This document shows positions 8,255 to 16,813 of a DNA stretch of 64,000 nucleotides, piece by piece. The position numbers were made by a program, and so were the translations under genes. The notes below the pieces were generated by a model. It was not told the DNA's origin. It worked only from the letters and a program-made list of their open reading frames with translations, and searched no databases. Source of the stretch: Pseudomonas fluorescens (GTDB lineage Bacteria > Pseudomonadota > Gammaproteobacteria > Pseudomonadales > Pseudomonadaceae); contig NZ_CABVIR010000005.1 in NCBI RefSeq assembly GCF_902498065.1, forward strand, positions 248,001 through 312,000. Direction: 5' to 3'. Numbering within the stretch: the first letter of the stretch is position 1; each line of letters opens with the position of its first letter.

Positions 8255-8287
8255 AACCTGACAGCCAGATTACAACTTTGTCAGGTT
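8255..8287. promoter_or_regulatory. CopR-type operator palindrome
   Basis: Perfect nine-base inverted repeat AACCTGACA (8255-8263) and TGTCAGGTT (8279-8287) in the 155-base divergent region. On the minus strand it contains CTGACA-N5-GTAAT (complement of 8269-8284), which matches the CopR consensus I recall from P. aeruginosa. It can control both the cupredoxin gene and copRS. Confidence 0.75.
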
Positions 8288-8346
8288 GGCCTGCGCGATC
8301 ACTGCCCACGGTATAAAGCGTTCGTTCCACTTGCCTCGAGTCGCCC

Positions 8347-9027
8347 ATGAAACTGCTGATCGTCGAAGACCAACCGAAAACCGGCCATTACCTGCGTCAG
8401 GGCTTGACCGAAGCCGGGTTCAACACCGAACTGGTGGCCGACGGCAGCACCGGCCAGCAATTGGCCCTGAGCGGTGACTACGCACTGCTGATCCTCGACG
8501 TGATGTTGCCCGGTCGCGATGGCTGGCAAATCCTGCAAGCCGTGCGCCGCGCCGGCCTCGATACGCCGGTACTATTTCTGACAGCGAGAGATGCGGTGGA
8601 GGACAGGGTTCACGGCCTCGAACTGGGCGCCGACGACTATCTGGTCAAGCCGTTCGCCTTCTCCGAACTGCTGGCCCGGGTTCGCAGCCTGTTGCGTCGC
8701 GGCACCACCACGCATCAGGAAACCAGCCTGCAACTCGCCGATTTGCGCCTGGATCTGATCCGCCGCCGCGTCGAACGCAGCGGTCAGCGCATCGACCTGA
8801 CCGCCAAGGAGTTCGCCCTGCTGGAAATGCTCCTGCGCCGTCAGGGCGAAGTGCTGCCCAAATCGCTGATCGCCTCCCAGGTCTGGGACATGAATTTCGA
8901 CAGCGACACCAATGTGATCGAAGTCGCCATCCGCCGTTTGCGCCTGAAGATCGACGACGAGTTCCCGAACAAGTTGATCCACACCGTGCGCGGCATGGGT
9001 TATGTCCTCGAAGAGCGCCCGGCCTGA
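8347..9027 (+). CDS. copR: heavy-metal response regulator CopR
   Basis: OmpR/PhoB-type transcription factor of 226 residues. Receiver domain (1-115) with acidic pocket EDQ, phosphoacceptor Asp51 in LILDVMLPG, and Lys101 in YLVKPF. A winged-helix DNA-binding domain follows (about 125-222; LTAKEFALLEMLLRR, VAIRRLRLKID, VRGMGYVLE). Belongs to the CopR/CusR heavy-metal branch. Its TGA overlaps the copS ATG (TGATG), so the two are co-translated. The upstream palindrome at 8255-8287 suggests autoregulation along with the divergent cupredoxin gene. Copper as signal is inferred from that context. Confidence 0.93.
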   Translation: MKLLIVEDQPKTGHYLRQGLTEAGFNTELVADGSTGQQLALSGDYALLILDVMLPGRDGWQILQAVRRAGLDTPVLFLTARDAVEDRVHGLELGADDYLVKPFAFSELLARVRSLLRRGTTTHQETSLQLADLRLDLIRRRVERSGQRIDLTAKEFALLEMLLRRQGEVLPKSLIASQVWDMNFDSDTNVIEVAIRRLRLKIDDEFPNKLIHTVRGMGYVLEERPA

Positions 9028-10376
9028 TGCGCAGACTTTCATTGAGCAGCCGCCTGGCGCTGCTGTTTGCGGCCTGCACTGCGGTGGTTTCGTTGTTCGC
9101 GGGCGTGTTGTTCAGTCGCGCCAGCGAGGCGCACTTCGTTGAGCTGGATCAGCAATTGCTGGACGGCAAGCTGATTGGGCTGCGTCAAGCGCTTCACAAT
9201 CTGCAGTCGAGTGAAAGCGAAATCAAATTGGCCGATGAATTGAACCGTCAGGCTGATTTGTCCCTGCGCATTTCCGGTAGCGACGGCACGCGCTGGTACG
9301 ACAGCACCACGAGCCTGCCCGATAAACTGCCGCAGACACCGGGTTTGTCGACCTTGAACGACGACGGTACCGATTACCGCGTCTTGAATGCGCCTTTGTT
9401 TGTCGAAAAACCTGACTCACCACAATTGACCCTGCTGCTGAACATCACCCACCACCAGCACTTTCTACAACGCATGCAGCGCCTGATCTGGCTGACCGTC
9501 GGCTTGTCAGCCCTGGCCACTGCGCTGCTGGGTGCCTGGGCGGCGCGCAGCGGGTTGCGTCCGTTACGGCGCATGAGTGCGATCGCCAGTGGCGTCTCCG
9601 CGCAGTCGCTTAGTGCCCGACTGCCCGAAGAGAACATGCCACCAGAACTTGCGGAAATGGCCCACCACTTCAACGCCATGCTCGGACGCCTCGACGACTC
9701 TTTTCAGCGACTCTCGGCGTTTTCCGCCGACATCGCCCATGAACTGCGCACGCCGCTGTCGAACCTGCTGACCCACACCCAGGTCACCCTCACCCGCCCG
9801 CGGCCCATCGAGGATTACCGCGAAGCGCTGCACAGTAACCTCGAAGAACTGCAATGGATGGCGCAACTGGTCAACGACATGTTGTACCTGGCCAAGGCTG
9901 ACCATGGATTGTTGATGCCCAAACGTGAACAACTGGAAATGGGGGAAGAAGCGGATGTGTTGCTGGAGTTTTTTGCGCCGCTGGCCGAAGACGCCCAAGT
10001 GACGTTGAGCCGCGAAGGCAACGCGCGCCTGGTGGGAGACCGGAGCATGCTGCGCCGGGCGCTTTCGAATTTGCTGGATAACGCGTTGCGGTTCACGCCG
10101 GCCGAGGGCGAGGTCCGGGTGCGGATTATTGAGCGGCCAGAAGGTTTGAGCCTGACGGTTGAAAACAGCGGCGATGAGATAGACGGGGTGTTGCTACCGC
10201 GACTCTTCGATCGTTTCTATCGGGCGGATCCGGCGCGCCAGGAAGGCAGCAGTGAACATGCGGGGTTGGGATTGGCGATTACCCAGTCGATCATCCGCGC
10301 CCATGGCGGGCAGATTCGTTGCGAATCGGATAACGGATGGACGCGGTTTGTGATTGATTTGCCCAAAGGAGATTGA
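9027..10376 (+). CDS. copS: heavy-metal sensor histidine kinase CopS
   Basis: Inner-membrane sensor kinase of 449 residues. Membrane helices at about 10-29 and 152-172 enclose a periplasmic sensor domain (30-150). A HAMP linker follows, then the DHp domain with phosphoacceptor His238 in FSADIAHELRTPLSNL, and an ATPase domain with the N-box NLLDNALRF and the G2 loop GLGLAI. The length and the LRPLRRMSAIA HAMP entry match the heavy-metal CusS/CopS class. The periplasmic loop contains scattered histidines (THHQH just before helix 2) that could bind metal; that is an inference. Translationally coupled to copR; a REP pair follows the stop. Confidence 0.93.
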   Translation: MRRLSLSSRLALLFAACTAVVSLFAGVLFSRASEAHFVELDQQLLDGKLIGLRQALHNLQSSESEIKLADELNRQADLSLRISGSDGTRWYDSTTSLPDKLPQTPGLSTLNDDGTDYRVLNAPLFVEKPDSPQLTLLLNITHHQHFLQRMQRLIWLTVGLSALATALLGAWAARSGLRPLRRMSAIASGVSAQSLSARLPEENMPPELAEMAHHFNAMLGRLDDSFQRLSAFSADIAHELRTPLSNLLTHTQVTLTRPRPIEDYREALHSNLEELQWMAQLVNDMLYLAKADHGLLMPKREQLEMGEEADVLLEFFAPLAEDAQVTLSREGNARLVGDRSMLRRALSNLLDNALRFTPAEGEVRVRIIERPEGLSLTVENSGDEIDGVLLPRLFDRFYRADPARQEGSSEHAGLGLAITQSIIRAHGGQIRCESDNGWTRFVIDLPKGD

Positions 10377-10394
10377 GGCCAGCAATTCCGGCCT

Positions 10395-10487
10395 CATCGC
10401 TGGCAAGCCAGCTCCTGCAGTGACCGAGTTGAATCACAATATTGCGAACGACTCGAAACTCTGTGGGAGCGGGCTTGCCCGCGATGG
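10395..10487. repeat. REP pair (BIME-like)
   Basis: Two inverted REP units: GCTGGCAAGCCAGC core (10398-10412) and GAGCGGGCTTGCCCGC core (10467-10482), about 50 bases apart, each with a TCCTGCA or TGTGGG flank. Lies between copS and lolE. Note that the two members belong to different core subtypes. Confidence 0.8.
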
Positions 10488-10499
10488 CGGTCTTAAGGC

Positions 10500-11744
10500 T
10501 TACGAATACCGCAACGCGTGAGCCGGCTCGATCTTCGCCGCCCGCCACGCAGGATAAACCGTGGCAAGGAAGCTCAACACAAACCCGGCCGAGCAGATCA
10601 ACAACACATCCCCGCCCTGCAATTCCGAAGGCAGGTTGCTGACGAAATACACGTCAGAACTGAAGATATGCTGCCCGCTGACCCGCTCCACCCAGCCCAC
10701 CAGCTCACTGACGTTCAGCGCTGCAATCACGCCGAGCACGCCGCCGATCAAAGTGCCGACCACCCCAATCACCGTGCCCTGGACCATGAAGATCGCCATG
10801 ATCTGCCGTGGCGTAGCGCCGATGGTGCGCAGGATCGCGATGTCCGCGCCCTTGTCGTTCACCACCATGATCAGGGTCGCGATGATGTTGAACGCCGCCA
10901 CTGCAACGATCATCAGCAACAGCAGGCCGATCATGGTTTTTTCCATTTTCATCGCACTGAACAGACTGCCCTGGGTGTGAGTCCAGTCGTCAGCCTTGTA
11001 CGCCGTGCCCAAGCCGCCAGCGATATCGCTGGAAACCTGCGGCGCCGCGTACAGATCCTTCACCGCCAGGCGCACGCTCTGCACCTGATTCGGTTCCCAA
11101 TGTTGCATCTGCGCGGCATCGGCGACGTGGATCAGCGCCATCGAGCCATCCAGCTCAGCACCGACCTTGAACACACCCACCACATTCAGCCGCTGCATGC
11201 GCGGGGTGATCCCGCCCGGTGCGGTGCTGACTTCCGGCACAATCAGGGTGATTTTGTCGCCAACATTCAAGCGGAAACGTCTTGCTGTGATCTCACCGAT
11301 CACTACACCGAACTCGCCCGGTTTCAAGGCATCGAGACGCCCCTGGACAATGTGCTGGGCAACGATCGAGACCTTGCCTTCCAGCGCCGGATCGACGCCA
11401 CTGACCTGAATCGGCTGCATCGTGCCTTTATAGGAGAGCATGCCCTCCATTTCGGTGAACGGCACGGCGGCGGTGACTTCCGGGTTCTTCATCGCGGCGG
11501 CGGCCACCGGCTGCCAATCGTCGATCGGGTTCACGCCGACGATGGTCGCATGGGGCACCATGCCGAGGATGCGCGAGCTCATTTCGCGCTGGAAGCCGTT
11601 CATGACCGACAACACCACGATCATCGCCAGCACGCCGAGGGCGAGGCCGATCATCGAGGTCATCGAGATGAACGAAACAAAGCGATTGCGGCGCTTGGCG
11701 CGGGTATAGCGCGTGCCGATAAAGATCGATAACGGTCTGAACAT
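10500..11744 (-). CDS. lolE: lipoprotein-releasing ABC transporter permease LolE
   Basis: Third gene of lolCDE: integral membrane subunit that extracts mature lipoproteins from the inner membrane and hands them to LolA. 414 residues from the ATG at 11744; a GTG at 11756 would add four. Neither start has a strong Shine-Dalgarno. Topology is one N-terminal helix (about 24-48, SFISMTSMIGLALGVLAMIV), a large periplasmic domain, and three C-terminal helices (about 270-300, 315-350 and 378-400), standard for LolC/E. Closely similar to the first gene of the operon (same MFRPL-FIGTRYTRAKRRN start), reflecting ancient duplication. Which permease is LolC and which LolE is assigned by order. A hairpin terminator separates it from lolD. 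Confidence 0.9.
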   Translation of the reverse strand: MFRPLSIFIGTRYTRAKRRNRFVSFISMTSMIGLALGVLAMIVVLSVMNGFQREMSSRILGMVPHATIVGVNPIDDWQPVAAAAMKNPEVTAAVPFTEMEGMLSYKGTMQPIQVSGVDPALEGKVSIVAQHIVQGRLDALKPGEFGVVIGEITARRFRLNVGDKITLIVPEVSTAPGGITPRMQRLNVVGVFKVGAELDGSMALIHVADAAQMQHWEPNQVQSVRLAVKDLYAAPQVSSDIAGGLGTAYKADDWTHTQGSLFSAMKMEKTMIGLLLLMIVAVAAFNIIATLIMVVNDKGADIAILRTIGATPRQIMAIFMVQGTVIGVVGTLIGGVLGVIAALNVSELVGWVERVSGQHIFSSDVYFVSNLPSELQGGDVLLICSAGFVLSFLATVYPAWRAAKIEPAHALRYS

Positions 11745-11761
11745 TCGCTGGGGCACCGTAT

Positions 11762-11799
11762 AAAAACAAAAAGACCCGATGTCTTTTCAGACATCGGGT
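11762..11799 (-). terminator. intrinsic terminator between lolD and lolE
   Basis: On the minus strand an 11-base-pair stem ACCCGATGTCT with AGACATCGGGT (plus-strand arms 11789-11799 and 11774-11784), four-base loop, followed by CTTTTTGTTTTT. It lies immediately upstream of lolE, so read-through or a separate start must supply LolE. Confidence 0.8.
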
Positions 11800-11808
11800 T
11801 TCGACCAA

Positions 11809-12507
11809 TCAGATAGGCGTCAGGCAACCTTCCTGCAAATGCAGGACGCGATCCATCTGGCGAGCCAGGTTCATGTCGTGGGTCACCACCAGAAACGCCG
11901 TGCGCATCGAGGTGCTGAGTTCCAGCATCAAATCCTGAATGCCCTGGGCGGTGTGGGAGTCGAGGTTGCCGGTCGGCTCGTCGAGCATCACCAGGCCTGG
12001 CTTGTTCACCAGCGCGCGGGCGATAGCCACGCGTTGACGTTCGCCACCGGACAATTCCGCCGGTTTGTGTTCCAGGCGATGGCCCAACCCTACCCGCTCC
12101 AACAACGCCGTCGCACGCTGGCGCGCTTCCGGGATGGCGGTCTTGCCGATCAGCAGCGGCATGCAGACGTTTTCCAGCGCGGTGAATTCCGGCAGCAAAT
12201 GGTGGAACTGGTAAACAAACCCCAGCGACCGATTGCGCAACAGACCGCGATTCTTCTCGCTGAGTGCCGACAGCTCTTCACCGGCGAGCCAGACACTGCC
12301 CTTGGTCGGCGTATCAAGGCCGCCCAGCAGGTTGAGCAAGGTACTTTTGCCCGAACCCGAGGTGCCGACAATCGCCACGCGCTCACCGGGATGCAGCTCC
12401 AGTTGCAGACCGGCCAACACCTCTACCGACTCCGGACCCTCCTCGTAGGATTTGCCCAGGTTGCGGCAGCTCAAGATTGCTTTATCACTCATGCCCGACT
12501 CACTCAT
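11809..12507 (-). CDS. lolD: lipoprotein-releasing ABC transporter ATPase LolD
   Basis: ATP-binding subunit that powers LolCDE. 232 residues from the ATG at 12507, which has GGAGG nine bases upstream; an ATG at 12492 (227 residues, family-typical MSDKAILSCRNLGKSY) is an alternative. Walker A GTSGSGKST, Q-loop YQFHHLLPEFTALENV, signature LSGGERQR and Walker B LVMLDEPTGNLDS are all present. The YQFHHLLPEFTALEN stretch is characteristic of the Lol/MacB group. The start overlaps the end of lolC by eight bases, consistent with translational coupling. Confidence 0.95.
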   Translation of the reverse strand: MSESGMSDKAILSCRNLGKSYEEGPESVEVLAGLQLELHPGERVAIVGTSGSGKSTLLNLLGGLDTPTKGSVWLAGEELSALSEKNRGLLRNRSLGFVYQFHHLLPEFTALENVCMPLLIGKTAIPEARQRATALLERVGLGHRLEHKPAELSGGERQRVAIARALVNKPGLVMLDEPTGNLDSHTAQGIQDLMLELSTSMRTAFLVVTHDMNLARQMDRVLHLQEGCLTPI

Positions 12508-13750
12508 AACGTAGCGCCTCCGCAGGCTGGGTGCGCGCGGCACGCCAGGCTGGATACAGGGTGGCGAGGAAACTCAGGACCAACGCGGCGGCGCAGACCA
12601 TCAACACATCCTGGCTCTGCACTTGCGACGGCAGGTAATCGATGAAGTACACGTCGGCGTTGAGGAACTTGTGTCCGATCAGGCCTTCGAGCGCCGAGAT
12701 CGCGGCGCTGACGTTCAGCGCGGCGAAGATCCCGACCACGGCGCCGATCAGCGTGCCGAACACGCCGATGACGGTGCCCTGGACCATGAAGATCGCCATG
12801 ATCGAACGCGGCGTGGCGCCGAGGGTTCGCAGAATGGCGATGTCGCCCTTCTTGTCGTTCACCACCATCACCAGCGTGGAAATGATGTTGAACGCGGCCA
12901 CGGCAACGATCAGCAGCAACAGCAAACCGATCATGGCTTTTTCCATGCGGATCGCCTGATACAAATTGCCGTGGGTGCGGGTCCAGTCGCGGGCGTAGAA
13001 ATGGTCTTCGCCGAGCTGCTGGGCGATGGTCCACGCCGTGCGCGGCGCCTGGAACAGGTCGTCGAACTTCAAGCGGATGCCCTGCACCTGATCCGGTTTC
13101 CAGCGATGCAGCTTCGCCAGGTCCTGCAGGTTGGTCACACCCAGGTAACCGTCGATCTCACCGGCGCCGACATGGAAAATGCCGACTACGGTAAAGCGTT
13201 TCATGCGCGGAAACATGCCGGCCGGGGTCACGGTGACTTCCGGTGCAACAAAGGTCAGCTTGTCGCCGATGGCCGCGCCGAGCTTGGCGGCCGCCTTGTC
13301 GCCGATGACGATGCCGAAACTGCCGGGTGCGAGGTCGTCGAGTTTGCCCTGCAGCATGAACTTGTCAATGATCGACACCTGGCGCTCCAGCGCCGGGTCG
13401 ATGGCATTGAGCAACACCTTGGAGACCTTGCCATTGTTGGTCAGCAAACCCTGCATCTGCGTAAACGGCGCCACGGCCGTCACCTGCGGGTTTTGCTTGA
13501 CCTTGGCGGCGAGGCCTTGCCAGTCGCTGATCGGCTCACCGGACTCGATGGTCGCGTGGGGCACCATGCCCAGCACGCGCGTGCGCATCTCATGATCGAA
13601 ACCGTTCATGACCGACAGCACGACAATCATCACGATCACGCCGAGGGCAAGACCGATCATCGAAGTCAGGGAAATGAACGACACAAAATGATTGCGACGC
13701 TTTGCACGGGTATAACGCGTGCCAATAAATACGAAGAGAGGTCTGAACAT
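12500..13750 (-). CDS. lolC: lipoprotein-releasing ABC transporter permease LolC
   Basis: First gene of the lolCDE operon, 416 residues. Same architecture as LolE: a helix near residues 22-46 (SLTSMIGLALGVIVMIVVLS), a periplasmic domain of about 220 residues, then three C-terminal helices with the conserved DKKGDIAILRTLGATPRSI cytoplasmic coupling segment (about 292-310). The periplasmic domain would carry the LolA-binding hook. The gene is divergent from a PilZ-like gene with a 94-base shared upstream region. Its end overlaps lolD. Sequence blocks such as IAILRT-GATPR-IMAIFMVQGTVIGV are shared almost unchanged with the third gene. Confidence 0.92.
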   Translation of the reverse strand: MFRPLFVFIGTRYTRAKRRNHFVSFISLTSMIGLALGVIVMIVVLSVMNGFDHEMRTRVLGMVPHATIESGEPISDWQGLAAKVKQNPQVTAVAPFTQMQGLLTNNGKVSKVLLNAIDPALERQVSIIDKFMLQGKLDDLAPGSFGIVIGDKAAAKLGAAIGDKLTFVAPEVTVTPAGMFPRMKRFTVVGIFHVGAGEIDGYLGVTNLQDLAKLHRWKPDQVQGIRLKFDDLFQAPRTAWTIAQQLGEDHFYARDWTRTHGNLYQAIRMEKAMIGLLLLLIVAVAAFNIISTLVMVVNDKKGDIAILRTLGATPRSIMAIFMVQGTVIGVFGTLIGAVVGIFAALNVSAAISALEGLIGHKFLNADVYFIDYLPSQVQSQDVLMVCAAALVLSFLATLYPAWRAARTQPAEALRYE

Positions 13751-13844
13751 GTCGGGGCTTGTTCGGAGGGAAAAGGAACGTCCTTGTGGCGGGGGTCGAT
13801 AACCAGCTTTACACTCAGACCACCGCCGCTACCATGGGTTCGCC

Positions 13845-14423
13845 ATGTCGACATTAGATGAAGAAGATCGCCGCGAATACTACCGTATCGAGGACACGAT
13901 CGCACTGGAAATTCGGCCCCTGTCCGCTCCCGAAGCCGCAGGCCAGGAAGTGTTGCAGGATGCTTCCCCACTCTTCAACTTGCTCAGCGAACTGCACCTG
14001 AGCGAATTCGAGTCGCAACACCTGCTGCGCCAGATCAGTGAACGCGACCGCAACCTCGCGGCATTCCTGAAATCCCAGAACAAACGCATCGATCTGCTCA
14101 GCCAGGTGATCGCCATCACTGTGCTCGGGCAGATAGGCGAGCCACAGCCAGTGATCATCTCGGAAGGTGGCATCGACTTCCTGTATCCGACCGCTATCGC
14201 AGCAGGCACTCACCTGTCGGTAAAACTGGTGCTGATGCCGCAAGCCCTCGGCCTGTTGCTGCGGGCCCGGGTCACCCATTGCGATCGCAAAGGTGAAGGC
14301 TTCGACATCGGCACCGAGTTCGAACGCCCGACCGACGCCCAGCGCCAACTGCTGGCCCGCTACATTCTGCAAAAGCAGGCCCAGGAACGACGCCTGGCCC
14401 GCGAAAACGAATCAGGCCTTTAA
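13845..14423 (+). CDS. PilZ-domain protein with N-terminal helical extension
   Basis: Protein of 192 residues. A start segment RREYYRIED (residues 9-17) supplies the RxxxR half of a PilZ c-di-GMP site. After a helical insertion (about 40-105, SELHLSEFESQHLLRQISERDRN by position), the second half, normally D/NxSxxG, reads IISEGGI, so the aspartate is replaced. The remaining beta-rich part (about 105-170, LYPTAIAAGTHLSVKL to RVTHCDRKGEGFDIGTEF) fits a PilZ barrel. Binding of c-di-GMP is thus uncertain. From memory this is the position of the PAO1 PilZ protein PA2989. Divergent from lolC; followed after 18 bases by a phosphodiesterase gene, probably co-transcribed. Confidence 0.75.
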   Translation: MSTLDEEDRREYYRIEDTIALEIRPLSAPEAAGQEVLQDASPLFNLLSELHLSEFESQHLLRQISERDRNLAAFLKSQNKRIDLLSQVIAITVLGQIGEPQPVIISEGGIDFLYPTAIAAGTHLSVKLVLMPQALGLLLRARVTHCDRKGEGFDIGTEFERPTDAQRQLLARYILQKQAQERRLARENESGL

Positions 14424-14441
14424 TTTTTTTAAGGAAGAACC

Positions 14442-15164
14442 GTGACCCTCATCTACGGCCATCGCGGCGCCAAGGGCGAAGCACCGGAAAACACGCTGAA
14501 CAGCTTTCAGCAATGCCTCAAGCACGGCGTGCGCCGTTGCGAACTGGACCTGCACCTGTCCATGGACGGCGAGCTGATGGTCATCCACGACCCGACGCTC
14601 AAGCGCACCACCGACCGACGCGGCAAGGTGGTCGAGCACACGGCCGCCGAGCTGGTGACCTACGACGCGCGCAAGGGCGGCCCGGGCTGGATCAAACCGT
14701 GCCCGATCCCCACCCTGGAAGAGTTGTTCGAGAAATGCGATTTCGAACACTGGCAGCTGGAAGTCAAAAGCGCATCACGCACCCGCGCCGCGACCACCGT
14801 GCTCGCGATTCGTGAAATGGCCGTGCGTCACGGCCTGCTCGACAAGGTGACCATCACGTCAAGCTCGCGCGAAGTGCTGAAAGCCGCGCTGGACCTGGTG
14901 CCGGACGTGTCCCGTGGACTGGTGGCCGAATACGCCTGGCTCGACCCGTTGAAGGTCGCGCAAAGCTACGGCTGTGAGATTCTGGCGCTGAACTGGACCC
15001 TGTGTACGCCGGAACGCCTGCAGAAGGCGCAGCGTCAGGGGCTGCATGTGTCGGTATGGACAGTCAACGAGCCCGCGCTGATGCGCAGACTCGCCGACTT
15101 CGGCGTTGACAGCCTGATTACAGACTTTCCCGGTTTGGCCATTGCCACGCTCGAGAATTGCTGA
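14442..15164 (+). CDS. glycerophosphodiester phosphodiesterase (cytosolic, UgpQ-like)
   Basis: Hydrolyses glycerophosphodiesters to glycerol 3-phosphate and an alcohol. The 240-residue product begins with the GDPD signature IYGHRGAKGEAPENT (residues 4-18; catalytic His7, Arg8, Glu15), followed by ELDLHLSMDGELMVIHDPTLKRTT (34-57) with metal ligands Glu34, Asp36 and second catalytic His49. No signal peptide, so it acts in the cytosol. Translation starts at GTG 14442 behind AAGGAAG. Only 18 bases separate it from the PilZ-domain gene. Converges with sthA. Confidence 0.92.
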   Translation: MTLIYGHRGAKGEAPENTLNSFQQCLKHGVRRCELDLHLSMDGELMVIHDPTLKRTTDRRGKVVEHTAAELVTYDARKGGPGWIKPCPIPTLEELFEKCDFEHWQLEVKSASRTRAATTVLAIREMAVRHGLLDKVTITSSSREVLKAALDLVPDVSRGLVAEYAWLDPLKVAQSYGCEILALNWTLCTPERLQKAQRQGLHVSVWTVNEPALMRRLADFGVDSLITDFPGLAIATLENC

Positions 15165-15171
15165 AATCGGT

Positions 15172-15203
15172 CTCCCCGGCCGGCTCAGGCCACCGGCCGG
15201 AGC
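15172..15203. terminator. GC-rich hairpin between convergent genes
   Basis: Self-complementary CCGGCCGG arms at 15176-15183 and 15193-15200 in the 42-base gap between the phosphodiesterase gene and sthA. On the plus strand an A-run rather than a T-run follows, so terminator activity is uncertain. Confidence 0.4.
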
Positions 15204-15206
15204 CGC

Positions 15207-16601
15207 TCAAAAAAGCCGGTTGAGGCCATCGTACGCCGCTACCCGATAGGCTTCGGCCATGGTCGGGTAGTTGAACGTCGTGTTGACGAAGTACTTCAGC
15301 GTGTTCAACTCACCCGGCTGGCTCATGATCGCCTGACCGATGTGCACGATCTCCGACGCCTGATAACCGAAGCAGTGAACGCCCAGTACTTCCAGCGTCT
15401 CGCGGTGGAACAGGATTTTCAGCATGCCTTGAGGCTCGCCGGCAATCTGCGCACGCGCCATGCTCTTGAAGAACGCCTTGCCGACTTCGTACGGCACCTT
15501 GGCCTGCGTCAACTCCTGCTCGTTCTTGCCGATCGAGCTGATCTCCGGAATGGTGTAGATGCCGGTCGGCACGTCATTCACGAAGCGCCAGCTGTTGTTA
15601 TCGACAATGCTGCCAGCGGCCGAACGCCCCTGGTCGTGGGCAGCGCTGGCCAGGCTCGGCCAGCCAATCACGTCGCCGGCACCGTAGATGTTCGGTACGC
15701 AGGTGCGGTAGGCCTCATCGACTTCGATCTGGCCACGGCTGTTGACCTTGACGCCGATATTTTCCAGACCCAGCTGGTCGGTGTTACCGGTACGGCCGTT
15801 GCACCAGAGCAAGGCGTCGGCCTTGATCTTCTTGCCGGACTTGAGGTGCAGGATCACGCCATTGTCCACGCCTTCGACGCGGTCATAGTCTTCGTTGTGG
15901 CGAACCGTGATGTTGTTGTTGCTGAAGTGATAGCTCAGCGCCTGGGAAATTTCCGAGTCGAGGAAGCTCAGCAGCTGACCGCGGTTGTCTACCAGCTCTA
16001 CCAATACGCCCAGACCGCTGAAGATCGATGCGTATTCGCAACCGATCACGCCAGCGCCGTAAACGATGAGTTTGCGCGGGGTGTGGCCGAGGCTGAGGAT
16101 GGTGTCGCTATCGTAGATACGCGGGTGATGGAAGTCGATGTCCGCCGGGCGATAAGGACGCGAGCCGGTGGCAATGATGATGTGCTTGGCGACAAGCTTC
16201 TCGACCACACCGTTGGCGCAGACCACTTCGATGGTTTGCTCGTCGGCGAAACTACCGGTGCCGAAGAACACGTCGACGCGGTTACGGGCATAGTAGCCAG
16301 TGCGCGAAGCGACTTGCTTGGAAATGACTTTCTCGGCGCTTTTCAGCACGTCCGGAAAAGAGAACCAGCGCGGCTCACCAATGGCCCGGAACATCGGGTT
16401 GGTGTTGAACTGCATGATCTGCCGGACCGAGTGACGCAGTGCCTTGGACGGAATGGTGCCCAGGTGGGTGCAGTTGCCGCCGACCTGGCGACGGCTGTCG
16501 ACCATCGCCACCTTGCGCCCTGCTTTGGCGGCGTTCATTGCCGCGCCTTCTCCCGCCGGGCCGGAACCCAGCACCACCACGTCGTAGTTGTAGACAGCCA
16601 T
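15207..16601 (-). CDS. sthA: soluble (Si-specific) pyridine nucleotide transhydrogenase
   Basis: FAD enzyme that exchanges reducing equivalents between NADPH and NAD+ in the cytosol. 464 residues, as in E. coli SthA. The FAD-binding motif is VVLGSGPAGEGAAMNAAK (residues 8-25). The dithiol motif of the related lipoamide dehydrogenases is reduced to one cysteine: GGNCTHLGTIPSKAL with Cys44 and Thr49 where the second Cys would be, a hallmark of SthA. A second dinucleotide motif, IVYGAGVIGCEYASIF, and the C-terminal interface NTTFNYPTMAEAYRVAA are present. Monocistronic, with a 134-base upstream gap before a tiny open frame. Confidence 0.95.
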   Translation of the reverse strand: MAVYNYDVVVLGSGPAGEGAAMNAAKAGRKVAMVDSRRQVGGNCTHLGTIPSKALRHSVRQIMQFNTNPMFRAIGEPRWFSFPDVLKSAEKVISKQVASRTGYYARNRVDVFFGTGSFADEQTIEVVCANGVVEKLVAKHIIIATGSRPYRPADIDFHHPRIYDSDTILSLGHTPRKLIVYGAGVIGCEYASIFSGLGVLVELVDNRGQLLSFLDSEISQALSYHFSNNNITVRHNEDYDRVEGVDNGVILHLKSGKKIKADALLWCNGRTGNTDQLGLENIGVKVNSRGQIEVDEAYRTCVPNIYGAGDVIGWPSLASAAHDQGRSAAGSIVDNNSWRFVNDVPTGIYTIPEISSIGKNEQELTQAKVPYEVGKAFFKSMARAQIAGEPQGMLKILFHRETLEVLGVHCFGYQASEIVHIGQAIMSQPGELNTLKYFVNTTFNYPTMAEAYRVAAYDGLNRLF

Positions 16602-16735
16602 GCGTACTCCTCAGAACAGGCCGCGGCGCCCTCGGCACCTGCGGCTAAATCACGCCGAATCTGCGGCGTGAAGGAACAATTTGGGGCCAGTGCAGAACCC
16701 GGACACAGTCTATAGAAGCGTCAACGCCGCGCACA

Positions 16736-16813
16736 TTAACCCTTGGTCGCGTCGTAGGCTACTTTTGCCTGCACTACAACGCCAGTTTTCAATGCGCGAA
16801 TCACCGTAATCAT
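16736..16813 (-). CDS. possible 25-residue peptide coupled to apbE
   Basis: A short frame MITVIRALKTGVVVQAKVAY plus five residues ending in Lys-Gly, whose ATG overlaps the apbE TGA (ATGA). Overlap of this kind often marks translational coupling, but 25 codons are too few to judge coding potential, and I recognise no family. It could equally be chance. Confidence 0.25.
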   Translation of the reverse strand: MITVIRALKTGVVVQAKVAYDATKG

